From contig NZ_VYSG01000003.1 in the NCBI RefSeq assembly GCF_010667615.1, positions 1 through 64,000 on the forward strand: a stretch of 64,000 nucleotides of DNA. Direction: 5' to 3'. The position numbers were made by a program, and so were the translations under genes. Position 1 is the stretch's first letter, and every line of letters begins with the position of its first letter. Positions 33,384-45,464 of this stretch are shown here, in pieces. Under the pieces are notes generated by a model that was not told where the DNA came from, did not search any database, and was given only the letters and a program-made list of their open reading frames with translations. This stretch comes from Bifidobacterium choloepi. GTDB lineage: Bacteria; Actinomycetota; Actinomycetes; Actinomycetales; Bifidobacteriaceae.

Positions 33384-33445
33384 CCGCAAACGCTCGCTTG
33401 CTCGCGTTTGCATATTTCTGCGGTGTACGCCAGGGAGCTTTTTCT
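33384..33445 (+). terminator. Nested hairpin and T-rich tail
   Basis: GCAAACGC (33386-33393)/GCGTTTGC (33404-33411) lies inside CCGCA/TGCGG, followed by CCAGGGAGCTTTTTCTTTG. Probable terminator for the preceding gene. Confidence 0.55.
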
Positions 33446-33565
33446 TTGTCGGGGATTATGAAAGCGGGGTGGGCTATCCGCTGAATGCGGGGGTGGTGTT
33501 GAGGGTTCGGCGTCACAATGGCTTCTGACAGACAGACTTTGGCGTCGCCTTCTCGGGGATCAAAA

Positions 33566-33586
33566 GTTGAGTGAGAAAGACTCAGG
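33566..33586. promoter_or_regulatory. HAIR-like HspR operator upstream of clpB
   Basis: GTTGAGT-GAGAAAG-ACTCAGG matches the HspR-associated inverted repeat CTTGAGT-N7-ACTCAAG at 11 of 14 fixed positions with the exact 7-nt spacer. In Actinobacteria HspR represses clpB and dnaK through such sites. It lies about 130 bp before the clpB start. Confidence 0.8.
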
Positions 33587-33712
33587 TTTTGGAATAACGG
33601 GGGTTGCGCTGCGGTTGGCGTTATCAGAACACATTGAAGCGGACGCCATCGCGACGGGGGAATCGCGCAACATTCTCCAATCACGATCCCTCCGCGTGAC
33701 ATGGAGGATGAT

Positions 33713-36490
<2,778 letters not shown>

Positions 36491-36592
36491 GCCGGCGCGG
36501 CGGACCCGCCGGCCAGCTGACCGGCTGACTGCCGGTCGGGCTGGCCGGCCGTCCTGACTGGCCAACCCGGCTGGCCAACTGGCCGGGTCGTG

Positions 36593-36649
36593 AATGTGGG
36601 TGTCACCAATCCGAGCTGCGAGCTCGGATTGGTGACACCCACATTTTTG
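36593..36649 (+). terminator. Strong terminator after clpB
   Basis: Two perfectly complementary 25-nt arms (36593-36617, 36621-36645) with loop GCG and a T5 tail. The inner arm, CCAATCCGAGCT, has the same plan as the GATGTCGCAA family but other bases. Confidence 0.92.
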
Positions 36650-36787
36650 CGTGCTGCCGTACCCGCGCGTGCCTCCGTCTCGGGGATGAAATTAATCAAC
36701 ACATCGGCGAATCTGTCGCGTTCACGGACGGACTGCCGTAAAGTTTGAAGGAGACAAGCAAGCAAGACGAGAGCGGGCGGAACGAAC

Positions 36788-38191
36788 ATGGGACTGAATC
36801 TTTTCCTGTCGGTGGTGTGCATGGTCGCCGCCATCCTGCTGACGATTCTCGTCATCAGGTTCTTCTTCGCCGCCGAGCCGGACGGCACGGCCATCTGGCG
36901 ACCCAACCCGGTCGAGGTCTATCCCGAGCGCGAATCGTTCAGGCTGCTCGTCACCCGCGAAGTCGTCGCCGCCGCGCTGACGATCGTCATGATCGTGCCG
37001 ATCGTCGTCAACTTCCTAACCGGGCAGATCCTGCCCGACTGGATGGTCAATCCGTGGCTGCAGGCCATCCTGATCACGCCGGTCATGTTCTTCAGCGGCT
37101 ATCCGATCCATCTCGACGGCTGGGCGGCGCTGCGCCGGCGCACGCCGAACATGGATTCGCTCGCGTCGATCGGCACGATCGCCGCCTACGCGTACAGCCT
37201 CATCATCGCCGCCGTCGGCCAGGCGTTCCCGGACAACATGCGCGACACCTATCTCGAGTTCGTCGGCGTCATCGTCACGCTCGTGCTGCTGGCGAGGATC
37301 GTCGAGCAGTCGTGGGTGCCGGCGCACCGCTCGTTCCCGCTGCAGCGCAAGGTCGACCGGTTCACGAACGTGTTCGTGCCGGTCGTGCTGATCATCGGCA
37401 TCTGGACGTTCTTCCTGTGGCTCGTCATCGTTCCCGACGGCACGGCATTCCCGAAGGCACTGAGCGCCGCGATCGCCGTGCTGATCATCGCCTGCCCGTG
37501 CCCGCTCGGCTGGGCCAGCCCGCTGTCGGTCTCGTTCGCGCTGAGGGCCGCGCACCGCGACGGCATGCACATCCAGTCGATGTCGGCGCTGCAGCGCGCG
37601 ACGAACATCCGTTCCGTCATCTTCTCGACGGCCGTCGTCGGCCGCTCGAAGGAGGCGATGGCCGAGCTCAACAAGGCCGGCATCCGCACGACGGTGCTCG
37701 ACGTCCATTCGCCGACGGCGATGGCGACGGCCGGCGCGTCGATGGCGCAACTCGCCGGCACGAAGAACCGGCAGGCGCTCGTCGCGTTCGTCTCCGACGG
37801 CACCGAGGCGCCGGAGATCCGCCGCGCCGTCGACGTCTCGATCGTCGTCACCGACGACGGGTCGCTCGTCGTCGGCAACGGGACGGCAAGCGCCGACGAA
37901 TTGGCGCAACGATTCCCGGACGCCGACGTGGTCGCGATCGACGGCGGCCACTCCCGCGTGCTCGACCTGATGAAGCTGTCGCGCACGATGATGCTCAACA
38001 TCCGCGAGAACCTCGTCTGGACGTTCGTCTTCAACATCATCGGCATCCCGCTCGCCGCCGGCGTCTTCTATCCGCTGTGGGGCTGGCTGCTCGCCCCTGT
38101 CTGGGCCGCCGTCGCGATGATCCTCTCGAGCCTCGCCGTGCTCCTCAACAGCCAGCGCCTGCGCCTCCTCAAGTTCGACCGGCGCCAGTAG
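36788..38191 (+). CDS. Degenerate P1B-type ATPase-like membrane protein (pseudo-ATPase)
   Basis: 467 residues. The membrane part of a copper-type P1B ATPase is clearly kept: VMFFSGYPIHLDGWAALRRR (platform helix), the CPC motif IIACPCPLGWASPLSV (Cys236-Cys238) and the last helices NIIGIPLAAGVFYPLWGW with LLNSQRLRLLKF. The catalytic parts are gone. The A-domain with TGE is deleted, the phosphorylation site DKTGT reads FSTAVV (Ser280 where Asp is expected), and the GDGxND hinge reads FVSDGTEAPEI. The normal length is about 700-800. The frame is intact and well composed, so it is probably expressed and not a pseudogene. It might bind metal or act as a regulator. The ribosome site is weak, and a promoter is likely near TAAAGT (36739). 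Confidence 0.75.
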   Translation: MGLNLFLSVVCMVAAILLTILVIRFFFAAEPDGTAIWRPNPVEVYPERESFRLLVTREVVAAALTIVMIVPIVVNFLTGQILPDWMVNPWLQAILITPVMFFSGYPIHLDGWAALRRRTPNMDSLASIGTIAAYAYSLIIAAVGQAFPDNMRDTYLEFVGVIVTLVLLARIVEQSWVPAHRSFPLQRKVDRFTNVFVPVVLIIGIWTFFLWLVIVPDGTAFPKALSAAIAVLIIACPCPLGWASPLSVSFALRAAHRDGMHIQSMSALQRATNIRSVIFSTAVVGRSKEAMAELNKAGIRTTVLDVHSPTAMATAGASMAQLAGTKNRQALVAFVSDGTEAPEIRRAVDVSIVVTDDGSLVVGNGTASADELAQRFPDADVVAIDGGHSRVLDLMKLSRTMMLNIRENLVWTFVFNIIGIPLAAGVFYPLWGWLLAPVWAAVAMILSSLAVLLNSQRLRLLKFDRRQ

Positions 38192-38210
38192 CCCTGCAAG
38201 TGCTCTCGGT

Positions 38211-38252
38211 GCATGTCACAACTCCGAGCCGGAGCTCGGGGTTGCGACATGC
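38211..38252. terminator. Bidirectional palindrome between convergent genes
   Basis: GCATGTCACAACTCCGAGC pairs with GCTCGGGGTTGCGACATGC across a 4-nt loop (17 of 19). Family member of the TGTCGCAA palindromes; it serves the pseudo-ATPase gene and rmuC. Confidence 0.75.
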
Positions 38253-38256
38253 CAAA

Positions 38257-39663
38257 TTATTCTTCTTCGCCGGAGTCGGCGGGCTGGGCTTCGGGAGCGG
38301 TGATTTCGCGGATATCGGCGTCCTTGTCCTCGAGCATCGTCACTTCGCCGATGACCTTCGACGGCTCGAGTTTCTGCAGCTTGCGGGCCGAGGGGAGCAC
38401 GCGGGACTCGAGCGAGGCCACGAACTTGTTATATTCGCCCACCGACTTCGCGATCGCCTTGCCGACAGCCGTCGCGCGATCGCCGAGGACGGCGAAGCGC
38501 TCGTACAGCTCGCGGGAAATGTCGAAGAGCTTCTTCGCGTCGTCGGTCAGGCTCTGCTGCTGCCATGCGTAGGCGACCGACTTGAGCACGGCCCACAGCG
38601 TGACCGGCGACGTCAGCGCCACCTTGCAGGCGAACGCGTCGTCCATCAGCGTCGGGTCGGCCTCGAGGGCGGCCTGCAGCAACGATTCGTTCGGGATGAA
38701 CGCGATGACGAAGTCCGGCGCGTCCGGCAGGGCGTTCCAGTATTCCTTCGCCGACAGCGCCCTGACATGCTCGCGCAGCGCCTTCGCGTGGGCCTGCAGC
38801 AGCTCCTGCTTGCGCCTGAGCTCGGATTCGGACGCCGTGTCCGGAATCATGCAGGCGCGCTGGTAGTCGTTGTAGGGCACCTTCGCGTCGATCGGGATTG
38901 TCTTGCCGCCGGGCAGGTGGATGACCATGTCCGGGCGCAGGGTCTTGCCGTTGGCGTCCTCGACGACGACCTGCGTGTCGAAGTCAACATGCTCGAGCAG
39001 GCCCGCCGACTCGACGATGTTCTTGAGCTGCGCTTCGCCCCAGGCGCCGCGTGTCTTGTTGTTGCGCAGGGCCGCCGACAGCGAGTTCGTCTCGGCGTCC
39101 AGGCGCTGCTGCTGCTCGCTCAGGCCCTTGAGCTGCTCGCCGAGCGCGCCCATTTCCTGCTTGCGGCCCTCCTCGATCTGCGTGACCTTGCGCTGGAGCA
39201 CGTCGAGGTTCTGCTGGACCGGCGCGAGCGCCTCGAGCACCTTGCTCTGCTCGGCCATGCGCTGCGCCTGCTCGTGCTCGCGACGCTGCGCCTCTTGCGC
39301 CATGCGCTGCTGCTCGGCCCGCAGCCGCTCGTTTTCGGCGCGCTGCGCCTTCTCGAGCTCGCCCTTGGCGAATCCGAGCTGCTCCTGCAATCCGGCGCAC
39401 TGGCCTCTGAGCTGCGCGCATTGCGCGTTGAGGTCGTTGGCGCGCGCGGCTTCCTCGTCACGCTGCCGCCGCATGGCGTCCAGCTCCGCGACGTCGACGA
39501 ACCTGTTGGCGCCGGCTGCGCCCGCGTTTCCGGGCATGCCGAGGCCGCCGCCGGCTCCCGACCCGGAACCGGACGCGAACCGGCCGAAGAGATAGCCGAC
39601 GACGACGCCGAGCACGGCGACGACCAGCAGCACGACAATGCCCACAGCAGCGTTTTCGAACAT
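38257..39663 (-). CDS. rmuC: DNA recombination protein RmuC
   Basis: 468 residues. N-terminal membrane anchor (about 6-28), Gly-rich turn, long coiled coil (about 60-190, Gln/Glu/Arg-rich), then the RmuC nuclease-like domain. LRPDMVIHLPGGKTIPIDAKVPY carries the PD-(D/E)xK-type acidic and Lys residues. It limits inversions during recombination in other bacteria. ATG 39663 is taken because residues MFENAAVGIVV start the anchor; a longer frame reaching 39762 would overlap the divergent gene. The C-terminus is acidic (ADSGEEE). Confidence 0.9.
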   Translation of the reverse strand: MFENAAVGIVVLLVVAVLGVVVGYLFGRFASGSGSGAGGGLGMPGNAGAAGANRFVDVAELDAMRRQRDEEAARANDLNAQCAQLRGQCAGLQEQLGFAKGELEKAQRAENERLRAEQQRMAQEAQRREHEQAQRMAEQSKVLEALAPVQQNLDVLQRKVTQIEEGRKQEMGALGEQLKGLSEQQQRLDAETNSLSAALRNNKTRGAWGEAQLKNIVESAGLLEHVDFDTQVVVEDANGKTLRPDMVIHLPGGKTIPIDAKVPYNDYQRACMIPDTASESELRRKQELLQAHAKALREHVRALSAKEYWNALPDAPDFVIAFIPNESLLQAALEADPTLMDDAFACKVALTSPVTLWAVLKSVAYAWQQQSLTDDAKKLFDISRELYERFAVLGDRATAVGKAIAKSVGEYNKFVASLESRVLPSARKLQKLEPSKVIGEVTMLEDKDADIREITAPEAQPADSGEEE

Positions 39664-39747
39664 ATGTTCTATTGAAGTGGGCACGGGGCGAAATGTCAAG
39701 CGGCAGAGCGTGTTGGTTGCCCGTCGCGTGTTGAGCAGCCGGTTGGG

Positions 39748-39753
39748 TAGAGT
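39748..39753 (+). promoter_or_regulatory. -10 box for a leaderless transcript
   Basis: TAGAGT is followed by 7 nt and ATG 39761; no ribosome site is present. Confidence 0.6.
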
Positions 39754-39760
39754 GGGGTCC

Positions 39761-40510
39761 ATGACTGAAGATCAGAACGCATTTCGCAGGACCGACACCG
39801 CAGCTCCGGCCGGCGCCTCCGCCGTCAAGACAGGCCAGCCCGATGGCCGGCCCGACAGCCGGGCCATCCAGGACGCCATGGCCGACGAGCGCGCCTTCGC
39901 GATGCTCGACCCGCGCGACCAGCTGCGCCTGCTGCTGCGCGAGCACATGCTGTCGCGCCCGTTCTCCGAGCTGTCGCCGGTCGTCTTCGACCATCGCGCC
40001 CAGCCGCTGATCGGCCACATCATGCTGGACACGATCGAGGAACAGGGTTACGGCCTCGACGACTTCGACGCCGTCGGCGCGCTGACGGCCGCCGCCGTCC
40101 CGCTCGTCTGCGCCGTCATGTCGGCCGCCGCTTCCCGCGGCGAGGACCTCGACGGCTTCGTCATGGACTTCGTCTATCCGTCCGTCAAGGGCCCGTCGAT
40201 CGCCGGCAAGAAGGTCGTGCTGCTCGACGCGTGGCTGTCGGAGAAATCGTACGTGCAGACGTCGTCGCTCGTCACGCTGCGCAACGGCAACGAACTGAGC
40301 CTCGACTTCGGCGTCGTCGAGGCGCAGGGTGCCGAAGTCGTCGCCGTCGCGTCGCTGATCGGCGGCGTCGACCTGACCGACCCGACGATCAGGGTCGCCA
40401 ATCCCGTCAGCGGCGAAACGCGCGAACTGCCGTTCATCGAGATCTTCCACGAGTCCGACCTGCGCGACGTCGACGGTACCGGCAGCGATAGCGGCGCCGA
40501 CGTCGCCTGA
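39761..40510 (+). CDS. Orotate-phosphoribosyltransferase-like protein with altered PRPP loop
   Basis: 249 residues. After ~45 polar residues the type I phosphoribosyltransferase fold is recognisable: HIMLDTIEEQGYGLDDFDAVGALTAAAVPL and KGPSIAGKKVVLLDAWLSEKS correspond to the OPRT core and the PRPP-loop strand. The second acidic residue and the TGGT turn of the usual loop (VVVVDDVxTTGGS) are replaced by DAWLSEKS. PRPP binding may therefore be weak or lost, and the protein could be regulatory. Leaderless ATG 39761, divergent from rmuC. Confidence 0.65.
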   Translation: MTEDQNAFRRTDTAAPAGASAVKTGQPDGRPDSRAIQDAMADERAFAMLDPRDQLRLLLREHMLSRPFSELSPVVFDHRAQPLIGHIMLDTIEEQGYGLDDFDAVGALTAAAVPLVCAVMSAAASRGEDLDGFVMDFVYPSVKGPSIAGKKVVLLDAWLSEKSYVQTSSLVTLRNGNELSLDFGVVEAQGAEVVAVASLIGGVDLTDPTIRVANPVSGETRELPFIEIFHESDLRDVDGTGSDSGADVA

Positions 40511-40649
40511 CGTTGCCGCTTCTGTATTAGCCACTTCTTGTATTACTTGAACGATCCGGACCGTCACGGGCGGCCCGGATCGTCATCATCGAACGAACGA
40601 TCCGGACTGCCGCATGGAGTCCGGAATTCACCTTTTTCCGGGAGGAATC

Positions 40650-41483
40650 GTGCACGAACCCAATCCGATCGACGTCGCCGCGAAGGAGTCCGGCGAACCG
40701 GTGTTCCGCGAAGTCGGCGTGGGACCGTGGAGCGAGACACACCCCGGCGAGCCGCGCCCCGACGACCCCGCCTCGCCGAACTACGACGCGCGGTTCGACT
40801 CCGGGCTGCTCGATAACGGCGACCGCCGCAACGTCCTCGACCGCTACCGCTACTGGACCGTCGAGGCGATCCGCGGCGACCTCGACCGGCAGGGGCGCCA
40901 CGGCTTCGAAGTCGCCGTCGAGAACTGGACGCACGACTTCAACATCGGCTCGATGGTGCGCACCGCCAACGCGTTCACCGCGCGCACCGTCCACATCGTC
41001 GGCCCGCACAAGTGGAACCGCAAGGGCGCGCTGATGACCGAGCTCTACCAGCACGTCGTCAACCATCCGTCGATCGACGAGCTCGTGCGCGACTGGCGCT
41101 CGCGGATCGGCGCCGAGGCCGAGGAGGCGCAGCAGCGGCTCGACAACGCGAAGGCCGAGCTGGCCGCCGGCCTCATCGACGACGACGAGGCGAGCCGGCG
41201 CATGACGGCCGCGCAGCGGATGCTCGAGAACGCCCGCGACGCGCGGATTATCGCCCTCGACATCGTCCCCGGCGCCGTGCCGATCGAGACGTACCGGTTC
41301 CCCGAGCGCTGCCTGATGCTCTTCGGCGCGGAGGGTCCGGGCCTGAGCGAGAAGGCGCTGGAACTCGCCGACGACGTCGTCTATATCTCGCAGTTCGGCT
41401 CCGTCCGCTCGATCAACGCCGGTGCGGCCGCCGCCGTTTCGATGCACTGCTGGATCGCCCAGCACGCCGCCGTGCGGGCGTGA
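40650..41483 (+). CDS. SpoU/TrmH-family RNA 2'-O-methyltransferase
   Basis: 277 residues. SPOUT knot motifs: NIGSMVRTANAF (motif 1, catalytic Arg), LMLFGAEGPGLSE (motif 2) and ISQFGSVRSINAGAAAAVS (motif 3). It methylates a ribose in tRNA or rRNA using S-adenosylmethionine; the target is not predictable. A helical insertion of about 45 residues (DWRSRIGAEAEEAQQRL...) splits the domain before motif 2. GTG 40650 was chosen for the ideal site GGGAGGAATC; the ATG at 40614 precedes that site. Confidence 0.85.
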   Translation: MHEPNPIDVAAKESGEPVFREVGVGPWSETHPGEPRPDDPASPNYDARFDSGLLDNGDRRNVLDRYRYWTVEAIRGDLDRQGRHGFEVAVENWTHDFNIGSMVRTANAFTARTVHIVGPHKWNRKGALMTELYQHVVNHPSIDELVRDWRSRIGAEAEEAQQRLDNAKAELAAGLIDDDEASRRMTAAQRMLENARDARIIALDIVPGAVPIETYRFPERCLMLFGAEGPGLSEKALELADDVVYISQFGSVRSINAGAAAAVSMHCWIAQHAAVRA

Positions 41484-41509
41484 CCAACCGTCCGTCCGGA
41501 CTTCCGCTT

Positions 41510-41553
41510 GACGCCCGGTCACGATTCTCGCGCCGGAATCGTGACCGGGCGTC
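41510..41553 (+). terminator. Terminator built from an inverted ACGATTC/GAATCGT pair
   Basis: An 18-bp perfect stem (41510-41527/41536-41553) with an 8-nt loop; the innermost seven pairs are ACGATTC/GAATCGT. It follows the methyltransferase gene. A second, imperfect pair (CGTGACGAATCGT ... ACGATTCGTGACG, about 41601-41646) lies just downstream. Confidence 0.8.
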
Positions 41554-41710
41554 GTTTCCGTCCCGATCTTGACGATCGGTCACGGTTCGCCGGCGGAAAA
41601 CGTGACGAATCGTTCCTTTTCTTTTTCAGGATGACGATTCGTGACGGTCACCTCGAACGGGGGCGGAATGGGCAGCCGAAACAGCGGGTCGCGTCGTCAC
41701 AAACCGCACG

Positions 41711-41716
41711 TATAGT
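41711..41716 (+). promoter_or_regulatory. -10 box of gatCAB (leaderless)
   Basis: TATAGT is followed by 7 nt and ATG 41724 of gatC; no ribosome site. Confidence 0.6.
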
Positions 41717-41723
41717 TATGGCC

Positions 41724-42020
41724 ATGCCAACTTTCACACGCGAAGAGATCACGCATCTGGGCGAGCTGTCCAGAATCGCGCTGACTGAAACTGAAATCGT
41801 CCGCATGCAGGGCGAACTCAACACGATCGCCGACTCGATCAACAAGGTCCAGCAGGTCGCCACCGCCGACGTCCAGCCGACTGCGAACCCGGTGCCGCTC
41901 GAGGCGTACCTGCGCCCCGACGAAGCCGAGAAGCCGCTGACGCAGGAAGAGGCGCTGTCTGGCGCGCCCGTCAAGGAGGACGGCATGTTCGTCGCCCCGC
42001 GCATTCTGGGGGAGGAGTGA
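41724..42020 (+). CDS. gatC: Asp-tRNA(Asn)/Glu-tRNA(Gln) amidotransferase subunit C
   Basis: 98 residues, normal size. Starts [20 protein letters not shown]; the C-terminal belt ([19 protein letters not shown]) wraps the A and B subunits. It stabilises GatA in the complex that converts misacylated Glu-tRNA(Gln)/Asp-tRNA(Asn). Leaderless start at ATG 41724. It opens the gatC-gatA-gatB operon. Confidence 0.95.
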   Translation: MPTFTREEITHLGELSRIALTETEIVRMQGELNTIADSINKVQQVATADVQPTANPVPLEAYLRPDEAEKPLTQEEALSGAPVKEDGMFVAPRILGEE

Positions 42021-42025
42021 CCCGC

Positions 42026-43570
<1,545 letters not shown>

Positions 43571-43600
43571 CGACAAGACTTCGGAGGAAAGAAACACATT

Positions 43601-45100
43601 ATGGCTGAAAAGTTGATGAAGTATTCCGAGGCCGTCAAGAAGTACGACGTCGTCTTCGGTCTGGAAACGCACGTGGAGCTGTGCACGAACACGAAGCTGT
43701 TCTGCCCGGCCCACATCGAGTTCGGCGGCGAGCCGAACACGCAGCTGACGCCGGTGAGCCTGGGCCTGCCGGGCTCGCTGCCGGTGATCAACCAGACCGC
43801 CGTCGACTACGCGATCAAGCTCGGCCTGGCGCTGCACTGCGAGATCAACGAGTGGAGCCAGTTCGCCCGCAAGAACTACTTCTACCCGGACATGCCGCGC
43901 AACTACCAGATCTCCCAGTACGACAAGCCGACGAACGGCAACGGCTACCTCGACGTCGAGCTCGAGGACGGCACCGTCTTCCGCGTGCCGATCGAGCGCG
44001 CCCACATCGAGGACGACGCCGGCAAGAACACGCACGTCGGCGGCGCCGACGGCCGCATCGAGGGCGCCGACCACTCGCTGGTCGACTACAACCGCGCCGG
44101 CGTGCCGCTGATCGAGATCGTCACCAAGCCGATCGAGGGCGCGGGCGACCGCGCTCCGGAGATCGCCGGCGCCTACATGCGCGCCATCCGCGACATCGTG
44201 CGCGCCCTCGGCATCTCCGAGGCCCGCATGGAGCACGGCAACATGCGCGCCGACGTCAACGTCTCGCTGCGCCACTCGCCGTCCGACCCGCTCGGCACGC
44301 GCTCGGAGACGAAGAACGTCAACTCGTTCCGCGGCATCGAGAAGACGATGCAGTACGAGATCCGCCGTCAGGCGGCCATCCTCGACGACGGCGGCGAGAT
44401 CCTGCAGGAAACCCGCCACTGGGACGAGGCGTCGCAGGCGACGGCCGGCGGCCGCGTGAAGTCGGACGCCGACGACTACCGCTACTTCCCGGATCCGGAC
44501 CTCGTCATGCTGCACATCACGAAGGAGCACATCGCCGAGATCGACGCGCAGATGCCGGAGATGCCGCGCGAGCGCCGCAACCGCCTGCAGGGCGAGTGGG
44601 GCTTCAACGCGACCGAGATGCGCGACATCGTCAACGCCGACGCGCTCGACCTGATCGAGGCCACCGTCGAGGCCGGCGCCACGGCGTCCGGCGCGAAGAA
44701 GTGGTGGCTCGGCGAGCTGTCCCGCGAGGCCAACGCCAAGGGCGTCTCGCTCGAGGAGCTCAGCATCACGCCGGTGGAAGTCGCCGACGTCGAGAAGCTC
44801 ATCGCCGACGGCAAGCTCAACGACAAGCTGGCCAAGCAGACCGTCGCGGGCGTCCTCGCCGGCGAGGGCACGCCGGCCGAGGTCGTCGAGAAGCACGGCT
44901 TCAAGGTCGTCTCCGACGACGGCGCCCTCGAGGCCGCGGTCGTCGAGGCGCTCGACGCCAACCCCGACATCGTCGAGAAGCTCAAGGGCGGCAACATGAA
45001 GCCGATGGGCGCCATCATCGGCGCCGTCATGCGCGCCACCAGGGGCCAGGCCGACGCCAAGGCCGTCACGAAGATCGTGATGGAGAAGATCAAGGGCTGA
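43601..45100 (+). CDS. gatB: Asp-tRNA(Asn)/Glu-tRNA(Gln) amidotransferase subunit B
   Basis: 499 residues. Binds and phosphorylates the misacylated tRNA, then amidates it. Signatures: [32 protein letters not shown] segment ([15 protein letters not shown]), [16 protein letters not shown], and the C-terminal YqeY-like tail domain ([19 protein letters not shown]). GGAGGAAAG precedes ATG 43601. Last gene of the operon, ended by the palindrome at 45155. Confidence 0.97.
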   Translation: MAEKLMKYSEAVKKYDVVFGLETHVELCTNTKLFCPAHIEFGGEPNTQLTPVSLGLPGSLPVINQTAVDYAIKLGLALHCEINEWSQFARKNYFYPDMPRNYQISQYDKPTNGNGYLDVELEDGTVFRVPIERAHIEDDAGKNTHVGGADGRIEGADHSLVDYNRAGVPLIEIVTKPIEGAGDRAPEIAGAYMRAIRDIVRALGISEARMEHGNMRADVNVSLRHSPSDPLGTRSETKNVNSFRGIEKTMQYEIRRQAAILDDGGEILQETRHWDEASQATAGGRVKSDADDYRYFPDPDLVMLHITKEHIAEIDAQMPEMPRERRNRLQGEWGFNATEMRDIVNADALDLIEATVEAGATASGAKKWWLGELSREANAKGVSLEELSITPVEVADVEKLIADGKLNDKLAKQTVAGVLAGEGTPAEVVEKHGFKVVSDDGALEAAVVEALDANPDIVEKLKGGNMKPMGAIIGAVMRATRGQADAKAVTKIVMEKIKG

Positions 45101-45154
45101 GCCCCGGCCGTTCCGGGCCGGCCGGGCTAGCCGGTCCGGATTGGTTCGCCTGTT

Positions 45155-45200
45155 CATGTCGCAAATCCGGGCTGCCGGCCCGGGTTTGCGACATGCTTTT
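45155..45200 (+). terminator. Terminator after gatB, TGTCGCAA family
   Basis: CATGTCGCAAATCCGGGC (45155-45172) pairs with 45178-45195 (17 Watson-Crick pairs plus one G-T), loop TGCCG, followed by CTTTTTG. Confidence 0.85.
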
Positions 45201-45213
45201 TGTGGGAGGAATC

Positions 45214-45270
45214 GTGACCATCATTCGCAAGGAGGACCCGGGGAGCGGGGGAATCCACTACAATGCTTGA
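45214..45270 (+). CDS. Possible 18-residue mini-protein or leader peptide
   Basis: GTG 45214 is preceded by GTGGGAGGAATC, the same excellent start context used by the SpoU methyltransferase gene and nth. The frame reads MTIIRKEDPGSGGIHYNA and stops. It lies just behind the gatB terminator and about 195 bp before the acetyltransferase gene. It may be a leader peptide, a small protein or a relic start; no homology can be judged. Confidence 0.35.
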   Translation: MTIIRKEDPGSGGIHYNA

Positions 45271-45464
45271 CTGAGAGTCGCCGGCGGCGGATCATGCCCC
45301 CTACGCAACACGCCCAGCGAGGCGTCAGCATTGTTGCCTAGCGTGAGTGAACGTGAACAGCGTCGCAGCGGGTACGCACGGGTACACGTACAACACGTAC
45401 ACACGGTACTCACTTGCACACGCACGGGCGACGCGGACAGATGGAACGAAGGACACGAGCACCG
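45271..45464 (+). other. Leader with short ACGTACAC-type repeats
   Basis: At 45378-45417, units like GGTACGCACGGGTACACGTA and CACGTACACACGGTAC repeat and form partial inverted repeats upstream of the acetyltransferase start. No gene. Confidence 0.4.
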
